DNA of 64,000 bases from Apostichopus japonicus (taxonomy: Eukaryota; Echinodermata; Holothuroidea; Aspidochirotida; Stichopodidae): NCBI RefSeq assembly GCF_037975245.1, contig NC_092564.1, forward strand, positions 29,503,484 to 29,567,483. The letters are read 5' to 3'. The translations under genes were made by a program, and so were the position numbers. How positions within the stretch are numbered: the stretch's first letter is position 1; each line of letters opens with the position of its first letter. Below are positions 30,433 to 45,716 of this stretch, piece by piece. The notes beneath the pieces were generated by a model. The model worked only from the letters and a program-made list of their open reading frames with translations, did no database searches and was not told where the DNA came from.

Positions 30433-33400
30433 TTAAAGTTCCCAGAGACCGTATAAGATCGCGGCAAAAGCAAACTGCCCCATCTGGTCTCGAGCCCGCG
30501 ATCCAAAATACGTCACGCTCTCGAGGTACAGAGCAACCAACCGCGCCACGACAGCAGTTGATATAAATCTATGTTCGTTTCTAATACTTAAAGTTCCCAG
30601 AGACCGTATAAGATCGCGGCAAAAGCAAACTGCCCCCACCTGGTCTCGAGCCCGCGATCCAAAAATCGTCACGCTCTCGAGGTACAAAGCAACCAACCGC
30701 GCCACGACAGCAGTTGATATAAATCTATGTTCGTTTCTAATACTTAAAGTTCCCAGAGACCGTATGAGATCGCGGCAAAAGCAAACTGCCCCCACCTGGT
30801 CTCGAGCCCGCGATCCAAAATACGTCACGCTCTCGAGGTACAGAGCAACCAACCGCGCCACGACAGCAGTTGATATAAATCTATGTTCTTTTCTAATACT
30901 TAAAGTTCCCAGAGACCGTATAAGATCGCGGCAAAAGCAAACTGCCCCCACCTGGTCTCGAGCCCGCGATCCAAAATACGTCACGCTCTCGAGGTACAGA
31001 GCAACCAACCGCGCCACGACAGCAGTTGATATAAATCTATGTTCGTTTCTAATACTTAAAGTTCCCAGAGACCGTATAAGATCGCGGCAAAAGCAAACTG
31101 CCCCACCTGGTCTCGAGCCCGCGATCCAAAATACGTCACGCTCTCGAGGTACAGAGCAACCAACCGCGCCACGACAGCAGTTGATATAAATCTATGTTCG
31201 TTTCTAATACTTAAAGTTCCCAGAGACCGTATAAGATCGCGGCAAAAGCAAACTGCCCCCACCTGGTCTCGAGCCCGCGATCCAAAAATCGTCACGCTCT
31301 CGAGGTACAAAGCAACCAACCGCGCCACGACAGCAGTTGATATAAATCTATGTTCGTTTCTAATACTTAAAGTTCCCAGAGACCGTATGAGATCGCGGCA
31401 AAAGCAAACTGCCCCCACCTGGTCTCGAGCCCGCGATCCAAAATACGTCACGCTCTCGAGGTACAGAGCAACCAACCGCGCCACGACAGCAGTTGATATA
31501 AATCTATGTTCGTTTCTAACACTTAAAGTTCCCAGAGACCGTATAAGATCGCGGCAAAAGCAAACTGCCCCCACCTGGTCTCGAGCCCGCGATCCAAAAT
31601 ACGTCACGCTCTCGAGGTACAGAGCAACCAACCGCGCCACGACAGCAGTTGATATAAATCTATGTTCGTTTCTAATACTTAAAGTTCCCAGAGACCGTAT
31701 AAGATCGCGGCAAAAGCAAACTGCCCCACCTGGTCTCGAGCCCGCGATCCAAAATACGTCACGCTCTCGAGGTACAGAGCAACCAACCGCGCCACGACAG
31801 CAGTTGATATAAATCTATGTTCGTTTCTAATACTTAAAGTTCCCAGAGACCGTATGAGATCGCGGCAAAAGCAAACTGCCCCCACCTGGTCTCGAGCCCG
31901 CGATCCAAAATACGTCACGCTCTCGAGGTACAGAGCAACCAACCGCGCCACGACAGCAGTTGATATAAATCTATGTTCGTTTCTAATACTTAGAGTTCCA
32001 GAGACCGTATAAGATCGCGGCAAAAGCAAACTGCCCCACCTGGTCTCGAGCCCGCGATCCAAAATACGTCACGCTCTCGAGGTACAGAGCAACCAACCGC
32101 GCCACGACAGCAGTTGATATAAATCTATGTTCGTTTCTAATACTTAAAGTTCCCAGAGACCGTATAAGATCGCGGCAAAAGCATACTGCCCCACCTGGTC
32201 TCGAGCCCGCGATCCAAAATACGTCACGCTCTCGAGGTACAGAGCAACCAACCGCGCCACGACAGCAGTTGATATCAATCTATGTTCGTTTCTAATACTT
32301 AAAGTTCCCAGAGACCGTATAAGATCGCGGCAAAAGCAAACTGCCCCATCTGGTCTCGAGCCCGCGATCCAAAATACGTCACGCTCTCGAGGTACAGAGC
32401 AACCAACCGCGCCACGACAGCAGTTGATATAAATCTATGTTCGTTTCTAATACTTAAAGTTCCCAGAGACCGTATAAGATCGCGGCAAAAGCAAACTGCC
32501 CCCACCTGGTCTCGAGCCCGCGATCCAAAAATCGTCACGCTCTCGAGGTACAAAGCAACCAACCGCGCCACGACAGCAGTTGATATAAATCTATGTTCGT
32601 TTCTAATACTTAAAGTTCCCAGAGACCGTATGAGATCGCGGCAAAAGCAAACTGCCCCCACCTGGTCTCGAGCCCGCGATCCAAAATACGTCACGCTCTC
32701 GAGGTACAGAGCAACCAACCGCGCCACGACAGCAGTTGATATAAATCTATGTTCTTTTCTAATACTTAAAGTTCCCAGAGACCGTATAAGATCGCGGCAA
32801 AAGCAAACTGCCCCCACCTGGTCTCGAGCCCGCGATCCAAAATACGTCACGCTCTCGAGGTACAGAGCAACCAACCGCGCCACGACAGCAGTTGATATAA
32901 ATCTATGTTCGTTTCTAATACTTAAAGTTCCCAGAGACCGTATAAGATCGCGGCAAAAGCAAACTGCCCCACCTGGTCTCGAGCCCGCGATCCAAAATAC
33001 GTCACGCTCTCGAGGTACAGAGCAACCAACCGCGCCACGACAGCAGTTGATATAAATCTATGTTCGTTTCTAATACTTAAAGTTCCCAGAGACCGTATAA
33101 GATCGCGGCAAAAGCAAACTGCCCCCACCTGGTCTCGAGCCCGCGATCCAAAAATCGTCACGCTCTCGAGGTACAAAGCAACCAACCGCGCCACGACAGC
33201 AGTTGATATAAATCTATGTTCGTTTCTAATACTTAAAGTTCCCAGAGACCGTATGAGATCGCGGCAAAAGCAAACTGCCCCCACCTGGTCTCGAGCCCGC
33301 GATCCAAAATACGTCACGCTCTCGAGGTACAGAGCAACCAACCGCGCCACGACAGCAGTTGATATAAATCTATGTTCGTTTCTAACACTTAAAGTTCCCA

Positions 33401-33890
33401 GAGACCGTATAAGATCGCGGCAAAAGCAAACTGCCCCCACCTGGTCTCGAGCCCGCGATCCAAAATACGTCACGCTCTCGAGGTACAGAGCAACCAACCG
33501 CGCCACGACAGCAGTTGATATAAATCTATGTTCGTTTCTAATACTTAAAGTTCCCAGAGACCGTATAAGATCGCGGCAAAAGCAAACTGCCCCACCTGGT
33601 CTCGAGCCCGCGATCCAAAATACGTCACGCTCTCGAGGTACAGAGCAACCAACCGCGCCACGACAGCAGTTGATATAAATCTATGTTCGTTTCTAATACT
33701 TAAAGTTCCCAGAGACCGTATAAGATCGCGGCAAAAGCAAACTGCCCCCACCTGGTCTCGAGCCCGCGATCCAAAATACGTCACGCTCTCGAGGTACAGA
33801 GCAACCAACCGCGCCACGACAGCAGTTGATATAAATCTATGTTCGTTTCTAATACTTAGAGTTCCAGAGACCGTATAAGATCGCGGCAAA
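30433..33890. repeat. Higher-order repeat: 1,866-bp 12-mer, repeated
   Basis: 30433-32298 recurs from 32299 with the same TATGTTCTTTTC, TTCTAACACTT and GGTACAAAGCAACC variants. The second copy diverges near 33890, where the larger repeat starts. Each 12-mer contains 623-bp four-monomer subrepeats. Confidence 0.83.
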
Positions 33891-36800
33891 AGCAAACTGC
33901 GGTTGCCGGGTCTCGAGCCCGCGATCCAAAATACGTCTCGCTCTCGAGGTATAGAGCACAACCATCTGCGCCACGACAGCAGTTGATATAAATCTTTGTT
34001 CGTTTCTAATACTTAAAGTTCCAGAGACCGTATAAGATCGCGGCAAAAGCAAACTGCGCTGGCCTGGTCTCGATCCCGCGATCCAAAATGCGTCACGCTC
34101 TCGAGGTACAGAGCACAACCAACCGCGCCACGACAGCAGTTGATATAAATCTATGTTCGTTCTTATACTTAAAGTTCAGGATACCTTATAGGATCGCGGC
34201 AAAAGCAAACTGCCCCCACCTGGTCTCGAGCCCGCGATCCAAAATACGTCACGCTCTCGAGGTACAGAGCACAACCAAACGCGCCACGACAGCAGTTGAT
34301 ATAAATCTATGTTCGTTTCTAATACTTAAAGTTCCAGAGACCGTACCAGATCGCGGCAAAAGCAAACTGCCCCACCTGGTCTCGAGCCCGCGATCCAAAA
34401 TACGTCACGCTCTCGAGGTACAGAGCACAACCAACAGTGCCACGACAGCAGTTGATATAAATCTATGTTCGTTCTTATACTTAAAGTTCAGGATACCTTA
34501 TAGGATCGCGGCAAAAGCAAACTGCCCCCACCTGGTCTCGAGCCCGCGATCCAAAATACGTCACGCTCTCGAGGTACAGAGCACAACCAAACGCGCCACG
34601 ACAGCAGTTGATATAAATCTATGTTCGTTTCTAATACTTAAAGTTCCAGAGACCGTACCAGATCGCGGCAAAAGCAAACTGCCCCCACCTGGTCTCGAGC
34701 CCGCGATCCAAAATACGTCACGCTCTCGAGGTACAGAGCACAACCAACAGTGCCACGACAGCAGTTGATATAAATCTATGTTCGTTTCTAATACTTAAAG
34801 TTCCAGAGACCGTATAAGATCGCGGCAAAAGCAAACTGCGCTGTCCTGGTCTCGAGCCCGCGATCCAAAATACGTCACGCTCTCGAGGTACAGAGCACAA
34901 CCAACCGCGCCACGACAGCAGTTGATATAAATCTATGTTCGTTTCTAATACTTAAAGTTCCAGAGACCGTATAAGATCGCGGCAAAAGCAAACTGCGCTG
35001 GCCTGGTCTCGAGCCCGCGATCCAAAATACGTCACGCTCTCGAGGTACAGAGCACAACCAACCGCGCCACGACAGCAGTTGATATAAATCTATGTTCGTT
35101 TCTAATACTTAAAGTTCCAGAGACCGTATAAGATCGCGGCAAAAGCAAACTGCGCTGGCCTGGTCTCGATCCCGCGATCCAAAATACGTCACGCTCTCGA
35201 GGTACAGAGCACAACCAACAGTGCCACGACAGCAGTTGATATAAATCAATGTTCGTTTCTAATACTTAAAGTTCCAGAGATCGTATTAGATCGCGGCAAA
35301 AGCAAACTGCGCTGGCCTGGTCTCGAGCCCGCGATCCAAAATACGTCACGCTCTCGAGGTACAGAGCACAACCAACCGCGCCACGACAGCAGTTGATATA
35401 AATCTATGTTCGTTTCTAATACTTAAAGTTCCCAGAGACCGTATAAAATCGCGGCAAAAGCAAACTGCCCCCACCTGGTCTCGAGCCCGCGATCCAAAAT
35501 ACGTCACGCTCTCGAGGTACAGAGCAACCAACCGCGCCACGACAGCAGTTGATATAAATCTATGTTCGTTTCTAATACTTAAAGTTCCCAGAGACCGTAT
35601 AAGATCGCGGCAAAAGCAAACTGCCCCACCTGGTCTCGAGCCCGCGATCCAAAATACGTCACGCTGTCGAGGTACAGAGCAACCAACCGCGCCACGACAG
35701 CAGTTGATATAAATCTATGTTCGTTTCTAATACTTAAAGTTCCCAGAGACCGTATAAGATCGCGGCAAAAGCAAACTGCCCCACCTGGTCTCGAGCCCGC
35801 GATCCAAAATACGTCACGCTCTCGAGGTACAGAGCACAACCAACCGCGCCACGACAGCAGTTGATATAAATCTATGTTCGTTTCTAATACTTAAAGTTCC
35901 AGAGATCGTAAAAGATCGCGGCAAAAGCAAACTGCGCTGGCCTGGTCTCGAGCCCGCGATCCAAAATACGTCACACTCTCGAGGTACAGAGCACAACCAA
36001 CCGCGCCACGACAGCAGTTGATATAAATCAATGTTTGTTTCTAATACTTAAAGTTCCAGAGATCGTATTAGATCGCGGCAAAAGCAAACTGCGCTGGCCT
36101 GGTCTCGAGCCCGCGATCCAAAATACGTCACGCTCTCGAGGTACAGAGCAACCAACCGCGCCACGACAGCAGTTGATATAAATCTATGTTCGTTTCTAAT
36201 ACTTAAAGTTCCCAGAGACCGTACCAGATCGCGGCAAAAGCAAACTGCCCCCACCTGGTCTCGAGCCCGCGATCCAAAATACGTCACGCTCTCGAGGTAC
36301 AGAGCAACCAACCGCGCCACGACAGCAGTTGATATAAATCTATGTTCGTTTCTAATACTTAAAGTTCCAGAGACCGTACCAGATCGCGGCAAAAGCAAAC
36401 TGCCCCCACCTGGTCTCGAGCCCGCGATCCAAAATACGTCACGTTCTCGAGGTACAGAGCAACCAACCGCGCCACGACAGCAGTTGATATAAAGCTATGT
36501 TCGTTTCTAATACTTAAAGTTCCAGGGGCCGTATAAGATCGCGGCAAAAGCAAACTGCCCCACCTGGTCTCGAGCCCGCGATCCAAAATACGTCACGCTC
36601 TCGAGGTACAGAGCAACCAACCGCGCCACGACAGCAGTTGATATAAATCTATGTTCGTTTCTAATACTTAAAGTTCCCAGAGACCGTATAAGATCGCGGC
36701 AAAAGCAAACTGCCCCCACCTGGTCTCGAGCCCGCGATCCAAAAATCGTCACGCTCTCGAGGTACAGAGCAACCAACCGCGCCACGACAGCAGTTGATAT

Positions 36801-39800
36801 AAATCTATGTTCGTTTCTAATACTTAAAGTTCCCAGAGACCGTATAAGATCGCGGCAAAAGCAAACTGCCCCCACCTGGTCTCGAGCCCGCGATCCAAAA
36901 TACGTCACGCTCTCGAGGTACAGAGCAACCAACCGCGCCACGACAGCAGTTGATATAAATCTATGTTCGTTTCTAATACTTAAAGTTCCCAGAGACCGTA
37001 TAAGATCGCGGCAAAAGCAAACTGCCCCACCTGGTCTCGAGCCCGCGATCCAAAATACGTCACGCTCTCGAGGTACAGAGCAACCAACCGCGCCACGACA
37101 GCAGTTGATATAAATCTATGTTCGTTTCTAATACTTAAAGTTCCAGAGACCATATGAGATTGCGGAAAAAGCAAACTGCCCCCACCTGGTCTCGAGCCCG
37201 CGATCCAAAATACGTCACGCTCTCGAGGTACAGAGCACAACCAACCGCGCCACGACAGCAGTTGATAGAAATCTATGTTCGTTTCTAATACTTAAAGCTC
37301 CAGAGACCGTATAAGATCGCGGCAAAAGCAAACTGCCCCCACCTGGTCTCGAGCCCGCGATCCAAAATACGTCACGCTCTCGAGGTACAGAGCAACCAAC
37401 CGCGCCACGACAGCAGTTGATATAAATCTATGTTCGTTTCTAATACTTAAAGTTCCCAGAGACCGTATAAGATCGCGGCAAAAGCAAACTGCTCCCACCT
37501 GGTCTCGAGCCCGCGATCCAAAATACGTCACGCTCTCGAGGTACAGAGCAACCAACCGCGCCACGACAGCAGTTGATATAAATCTATGTTCGTTTCTAAT
37601 ACTTAGAGTTCCAGAGACCGTATAAGATCGCGGCAAAAGCAAACTGCGGTTGCCGGGTCTCGAGCCCGCGATCCAAAATACGTCTCGCTCTCGAGGTATA
37701 GAGCACAACCATCTGCGCCACGACAGCAGTTGATATAAATCTTTGTTCGTTTCTAATACTTAAAGTTCCAGAGACCGTATAAGATCGCGGCAAAAGCAAA
37801 CTGCGCTGGCCTGGTCTCGATCCCGCGATCCAAAATGCGTCACGCTCTCGAGGTACAGAGCACAACCAACCGCGCCACGACAGCAGTTGATATAAATCTA
37901 TGTTCGTTCTTATACTTAAAGTTCAGGATACCTTATAGGATCGCGGCAAAAGCAAACTGCCCCCACCTGGTCTCGAGCCCGCGATCCAAAATACGTCACG
38001 CTCTCGAGGTACAGAGCACAACCAAACGCGCCACGACAGCAGTTGATATAAATCTATGTTCGTTTCTAATACTTAAAGTTCCCAGAGACCGTATAAGATC
38101 GCGGCAAAAGCAAACTGCCCCACCTGGTCTCGAGCCCGCGATCCAAAATACGTCACGCTCTCGAGGTACAGAGCAACCAACCGCGCCACGACAGCAGTTG
38201 ATATAAATCTATGTTCGTTTCTAATACTTAAAGTTCCCAGAGACCGTATAAGATCGCGGCAAAAGCAAACTGCCCCACCTGGTCTCGAGCCCGCGATCCA
38301 AAATACGTCACGCTCTCGAGGTACAGAGCAACCAACCGCGCCACGACAGCAGTTGATATAAATCTATGTTCGTTTCTAATACTTAGAGTTCCAGAGACCG
38401 TATAAGATCGCGGCAAAAGCAAACTGCGGTTGCCGGGTCTCGAGCCCGCGATCCAAAATACGTCTCGCTCTCGAGGTATAGAGCACAACCATCTGCGCCA
38501 CGACAGCAGTTGATATAAATCTTTGTTCGTTTCTAATACTTAAAGTTCCAGAGACCGTATAAGATCGCGGCAAAAGCAAACTGCGCTGGCCTGGTCTCGA
38601 TCCCGCGATCCAAAATGCGTCACGCTCTCGAGGTACAGAGCACAACCAACCGCGCCACGACAGCAGTTGATATAAATCTATGTTCGTTCTTATACTTAAA
38701 GTTCAGGATACCTTATAGGATCGCGGCAAAAGCAAACTGCCCCCACCTGGTCTCGAGCCCGCGATCCAAAATACGTCACGCTCTCGAGGTACAGAGCACA
38801 ACCAAACGCGCCACGACAGCAGTTGATATAAATCTATGTTCGTTTCTAATACTTAAAGTTCCAGAGACCGTACCAGATCGCGGCAAAAGCAAACTGCCCC
38901 ACCTGGTCTCGAGCCCGCGATCCAAAATACGTCACGCTCTCGAGGTACAGAGCACAACCAACAGTGCCACGACAGCAGTTGATATAAATCTATGTTCGTT
39001 CTTATACTTAAAGTTCAGGATACCTTATAGGATCGCGGCAAAAGCAAACTGCCCCCACCTGGTCTCGAGCCCGCGATCCAAAATACGTCACGCTCTCGAG
39101 GTACAGAGCACAACCAAACGCGCCACGACAGCAGTTGATATAAATCTATGTTCGTTTCTAATACTTAAAGTTCCAGAGACCGTACCAGATCGCGGCAAAA
39201 GCAAACTGCCCCCACCTGGTCTCGAGCCCGCGATCCAAAATACGTCACGCTCTCGAGGTACAGAGCACAACCAACAGTGCCACGACAGCAGTTGATATAA
39301 ATCTATGTTCGTTTCTAATAGTTAAAGTTCCAGAGACCGTATAAGATCGCGGCAAAAGCAAACTGCGCTGTCCTGGTCTCGAGCCCGCGATCCAAAATAC
39401 GTCACGCTCTCGAGGTACAGAGCACAACCAACCGCGCCACGACAGCAGTTGATATAAATCTATGTTCGTTTCTAATACTTAAAGTTCCAGAGACCGTATA
39501 AGATCGCGGCAAAAGCAAACTGCGCTGGCCTGGTCTCGAGCCCGCGATCCAAAATACGTCACGCTCTCGAGGTACAGAGCACAACCAACCGCGCCACGAC
39601 AGCAGTTGATATAAATCTATGTTCGTTTCTAATACTTAAAGTTCCAGAGACCGTATAAGATCGCGGCAAAAGCAAACTGCGCTGGCCTGGTCTCGAGCCC
39701 GCGATCCAAAATACGTCACGCTCTCGAGGTACAGAGCACAACCAACAGTGCCACGACAGCAGTTGATATAAATCAATGTTCGTTTCTAATACTTAAAGTT

Positions 39801-42800
39801 CCAGAGATCGTATTAGATCGCGGCAAAAGCAAACTGCGCTGGCCTGGTCTCGAGCCCGCGATCCAAAATACGTCACGCTCTCGAGGTACAGAGCACAACC
39901 AACCGCGCCACGACAGCAGTTGATATAAATCTATGTTCGTTTCTAATACTTAAAGTTCCCAGAGACCGTATAAGATCGCGGCAAAAGCAAACTGCCCCCA
40001 CCTGGTCTCGAGCCCGCGATCCAAAATACGTCACGCTCTCGAGGTACAGAGCAACCAACCGCGCCACGACAGCAGTTGATATAAATCTATGTTCGTTTCT
40101 AATACTTAAAGTTCCCAGAGACCGTATAAGATCGCGGCAAAAGCAAACTGCCCCACCTGGTCTCGAGCCCGCGATCCAAAATACGTCACGCTGTCGAGGT
40201 ACAGAGCAACCAACCGCGCCACGACAGCAGTTGATATAAATCTATGTTCGTTTCTAATACTTAAAGTTCCCAGAGACCGTATAAGATCGCGGCAAAAGCA
40301 AACTGCCCCACCTGGTCTCGAGCCCGCGATCCAAAATACGTCACGCTCTCGAGGTACAGAGCACAACCAACCGCGCCACGACAGCAGTTGATATAAATCT
40401 ATGTTCGTTTCTAATACTTAAAGTTCCAGAGATCGTAAAAGATCGCGGCAAAAGCAAACTGCGCTGGCCTGGTCTCGAGCCCGCGATCCAAAATACGTCA
40501 CACTCTCGAGGTACAGAGCACAACCAACCGCGCCACGACAGCAGTTGATATAAATCTATGTTCGTTTCTAATACTTAAAGTTCCCAGAGACCGTACCAGA
40601 TCGCGGCAAAAGCAAACTGCCCCCACCTGGTCTCGAGCCCGCGATCCAAAATACGTCACGCTCTCGAGGTACAGAGCAACCAACCGCGCCACGACAGCAG
40701 TTGATATAAATCTATGTTCGTTTCTAATACTTAAAGTTCCAGAGACCGTACCAGATCGCGGCAAAAGCAAACTGCCCCCACCTGGTCTCGAGCCCGCGAT
40801 CCAAAATACGTCACGTTCTCGAGGTACAGAGCACAACCAACCGCGCCACGACAGCAGTTGATATAAAGCTATGTTCGTTTCTAATACTTAAAGTTCCAGG
40901 GGCCGTATAAGATCGCGGCAAAAGCAAACTGCCCCACCTGGTCTCGAGCCCGCGATCCAAAATACGTCACGCTCTCGAGGTACAGAGCAACCAACCGCGC
41001 CACGACAGCAGTTGATATAAATCTATGTTCGTTTCTAATACTTAAAGTTCCCAGAGACCGTATAAGATCGCGGCAAAAGCAAACTGCCCCCACCTGGTCT
41101 CGAGCCCGCGATCCAAAAATCGTCACGCTCTCGAGGTACAGAGCAACCAACCGCGCCACGACAGCAGTTGATATAAATCTATGTTCGTTTCTAATACTTA
41201 AAGTTCCCAGAGACCGTATAAGATCGCGGCAAAAGCAAACTGCCCCCACCTGGTCTCGAGCCCGCGATCCAAAATACGTCACGCTCTCGAGGTACAGAGC
41301 AACCAACCGCGCCACGACAGCAGTTGATATAAATCTATGTTCGTTTCTAATACTTAAAGTTCCCAGAGACCGTATAAGATCGCGGCAAAAGCAAACTGCC
41401 CCACCTGGTCTCGAGCCCGCGATCCAAAATACGTCACGCTCTCGAGGTACAGAGCAACCAACCGCGCCACGACAGCAGTTGATATAAATCTATGTTCGTT
41501 TCTAATACTTAAAGTTCCAGAGACCATATGAGATTGCGGAAAAAGCAAACTGCCCCCACCTGGTCTCGAGCCCGCGATCCAAAATACGTCACGCTCTCGA
41601 GGTACAGAGCACAACCAACCGCGCCACGACAGCAGTTGATAGAAATCTATGTTCGTTTCTAATACTTAAAGCTCCAGAGACCGTATAAGATCGCGGCAAA
41701 AGCAAACTGCCCCCACCTGGTCTCGAGCCCGCGATCCAAAATACGTCACGCTCTCGAGGTACAGAGCAACCAACCGCGCCACGACAGCAGTTGATATAAA
41801 TCTATGTTCGTTTCTAATACTTAAAGTTCCCAGAGACCGTATAAGATCGCGGCAAAAGCAAACTGCTCCCACCTGGTCTCGAGCCCGCGATCCAAAATAC
41901 GTCACGCTCTCGAGGTACAGAGCAACCAACCGCGCCACGACAGCAGTTGATATAAATCTATGTTCGTTTCTAATACTTAGAGTTCCAGAGACCGTATAAG
42001 ATCGCGGCAAAAGCAAACTGCGGTTGCCGGGTCTCGAGCCCGCGATCCAAAATACGTCTCGCTCTCGAGGTATAGAGCACAACCATCTGCGCCACGACAG
42101 CAGTTGATATAAATCTTTGTTCGTTTCTAATACTTAAAGTTCCAGAGACCGTATAAGATCGCGGCAAAAGCAAACTGCGCTGGCCTGGTCTCGATCCCGC
42201 GATCCAAAATGCGTCACGCTCTCGAGGTACAGAGCACAACCAACCGCGCCACGACAGCAGTTGATATAAATCTATGTTCGTTCTTATACTTAAAGTTCAG
42301 GATACCTTATAGGATCGCGGCAAAAGCAAACTGCCCCCACCTGGTCTCGAGCCCGCGATCCAAAATACGTCACGCTCTCGAGGTACAGAGCACAACCAAA
42401 CGCGCCACGACAGCAGTTGATATAAATCTATGTTCGTTTCTAATACTTAAAGTTCCAGAGACCGTACCAGATCGCGGCAAAAGCAAACTGCCCCACCTGG
42501 TCTCGAGCCCGCGATCCAAAATACGTCACGCTCTCGAGGTACAGAGCACAACCAACAGTGCCACGACAGCAGTTGATATAAATCTATGTTCGTTCTTATA
42601 CTTAAAGTTCAGGATACCTTATAGGATCGCGGCAAAAGCAAACTGCCCCCACCTGGTCTCGAGCCCGCGATCCAAAATACGTCACGCTCTCGAGGTACAG
42701 AGCACAACCAAACGCGCCACGACAGCAGTTGATATAAATCTATGTTCGTTTCTAATACTTAAAGTTCCAGAGACCGTACCAGATCGCGGCAAAAGCAAAC

Positions 42801-45716
42801 TGCCCCCACCTGGTCTCGAGCCCGCGATCCAAAATACGTCACGCTCTCGAGGTACAGAGCACAACCAACAGTGCCACGACAGCAGTTGATATAAATCTAT
42901 GTTCGTTTCTAATAGTTAAAGTTCCAGAGACCGTATAAGATCGCGGCAAAAGCAAACTGCGCTGTCCTGGTCTCGAGCCCGCGATCCAAAATACGTCACG
43001 CTCTCGAGGTACAGAGCACAACCAACCGCGCCACGACAGCAGTTGATATAAATCTATGTTCGTTTCTAATACTTAAAGTTCCAGAGACCGTATAAGATCG
43101 CGGCAAAAGCAAACTGCGCTGGCCTGGTCTCGAGCCCGCGATCCAAAATACGTCACGCTCTCGAGGTACAGAGCACAACCAACCGCGCCACGACAGCAGT
43201 TGATATAAATCTATGTTCGTTTCTAATACTTAAAGTTCCAGAGACCGTATAAGATCGCGGCAAAAGCAAACTGCGCTGGCCTGGTCTCGATCCCGCGATC
43301 CAAAATACGTCACGCTCTCGAGGTACAGAGCACAACCAACAGTGCCACGACAGCAGTTGATATAAATCAATGTTCGTTTCTAATACTTAAAGTTCCAGAG
43401 ATCGTATTAGATCGCGGCAAAAGCAAACTGCGCTGGCCTGGTCTCGAGCCCGCGATCCAAAATACGTCACGCTCTCGAGGTACAGAGCACAACCAACCGC
43501 GCCACGACAGCAGTTGATATAAATCTATGTTCGTTTCTAATACTTAAAGTTCCCAGAGACCGTATAAGATCGCGGCAAAACAAACTGCCCCCACCTGGTC
43601 TCGAGCCCGCGATCCAAAATACGTCACGCTCTCGAGGTACAGAGCAACCAACCGCGCCACGACAGCAGTTGATATAAATCTATGTTCGTTTCTAATACTT
43701 AAAGTTCCCAGAGACCGTATAAGATCGCGGCAAAAGCAAACTGCCCCACCTGGTCTCGAGCCCGCGATCCAAAATACGTCACGCTCTCGAGGTACAGAGC
43801 AACCAACCGCGCCACGACAGCAGTTGATATAAATCTATGTTCGTTTCTAATACTTAAAGTTCCCAGAGACCGTATAAGATCGCGGCAAAAGCAAACTGCC
43901 CCACCTGGTCTCGAGCCCGCGATCCAAAATACGTCACGCTCTCGAGGTACAGAGCACAACCAACCGCGCCACGACAGCAGTTGATATAAATCTATGTTCG
44001 TTTCTAATACTTAAAGTTCCAGAGATCGTAAAAGATCGCGGCAAAAGCAAACTGCGCTGGCCTGGTCTCGAGCCCGCGATCCAAAATACGTCACACTCTC
44101 GAGGTACAGAGCACAACCAACCGCGCCACGACAGCAGTTGATATAAATCAATGTTTGTTTCTAATACTTAAAGTTCCAGAGATCGTATTAGATCGCGGCA
44201 AAAGCAAACTGCGCTGGCCTGGTCTCGAGCCCGCGATCCAAAATACGTCACGCTCTCGAGGTACAGAGCAACCAACCGCGCCACGACAGCAGTTGATATA
44301 AATCTATGTTCGTTTCTAATACTTAAAGTTCCCAGAGACCGTACCAGATCGCGGCAAAAGCAAACTGCCCCCACCTGGTCTCGAGCCCGCGATCCAAAAT
44401 ACGTCACGCTCTCGAGGTACAGAGCAACCAACCGCGCCACGACAGCAGTTGATATAAATCTATGTTCGTTTCTAATACTTAAAGTTCCAGAGACCGTACC
44501 AGATCGCGGCAAAAGCAAACTGCCCCCACCTGGTCTCGAGCCCGCGATCCAAAATACGTCACGTTCTCGAGGTACAGAGCAACCAACCGCGCCACGACAG
44601 CAGTTGATATAAAGCTATGTTCGTTTCTAATACTTAAAGTTCCAGGGGCCGTATAAGATCGCGGCAAAAGCAAACTGCCCCACCTGGTCTCGAGCCCGCG
44701 ATCCAAAATACGTCACGCTCTCGAGGTACAGAGCAACCAACCGCGCCACGACAGCAGTTGATATAAATCTATGTTCGTTTCTAATACTTAAAGTTCCCAG
44801 AGACCGTATAAGATCGCGGCAAAAGCAAACTGCCCCCACCTGGTCTCGAGCCCGCGATCCAAAAATCGTCACGCTCTCGAGGTACAGAGCAACCAACCGC
44901 GCCACGACAGCAGTTGATATAAATCTATGTTCGTTTCTAATACTTAAAGTTCCCAGAGACCGTATAAGATCGCGGCAAAAGCAAACTGCCCCCACCTGGT
45001 CTCGAGCCCGCGATCCAAAATACGTCACGCTCTCGAGGTACAGAGCAACCAACCGCGCCACGACAGCAGTTGATATAAATCTATGTTCGTTTCTAATACT
45101 TAAAGTTCCCAGAGACCGTATAAGATCGCGGCAAAAGCAAACTGCCCCACCTGGTCTCGAGCCCGCGATCCAAAATACGTCACGCTCTCGAGGTACAGAG
45201 CAACCAACCGCGCCACGACAGCAGTTGATATAAATCTATGTTCGTTTCTAATACTTAAAGTTCCAGAGACCATATGAGATTGCGGAAAAAGCAAACTGCC
45301 CCCACCTGGTCTCGATCCCGCGATCCAAAATACGTCACGCTCTCGAGGTACAGAGCACAACCAACCGCGCCACGACAGCAGTTGATAGAAATCTATGTTC
45401 GTTTCTAATACTTAAAGCTCCAGAGACCGTATAAGATCGCGGCAAAAGCAAACTGCCCCCACCTGGTCTCGAGCCCGCGATCCAAAATACGTCACGCTCT
45501 CGAGGTACAGAGCAACCAACCGCGCCACGACAGCAGTTGATATAAATCTATGTTCGTTTCTAATACTTAAAGTTCCAAAGACCGTATAAGATCGCGGCAA
45601 AAGCAAACTGCCCCCACCTGGTCTCGAGCCCGCGATCCAAAATACGTCACGCTCTCGAGGTACAGAGCAACCAACCGCGCCACGACAGCAGTTGATATAA
45701 ATCTATGTTCGTTTCT
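33849..45716. repeat. Higher-order repeat: about 3.6-3.75-kb 23/24-mer, three copies
   Basis: Copies begin at 33849, 38376 and 41970 with the CGGTTGCCGGG monomer, followed by CGATCCCGCG and the TTCAGGATACC dimers. The first unit is 3,747 bp. A 780-bp five-monomer partial unit (37596-38375) lies before the second. The second is 3,594 bp, about one monomer shorter near 40500-40880. The third runs into an 8-mer repeat. Agreement between copies is very high by eye. Confidence 0.83.
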
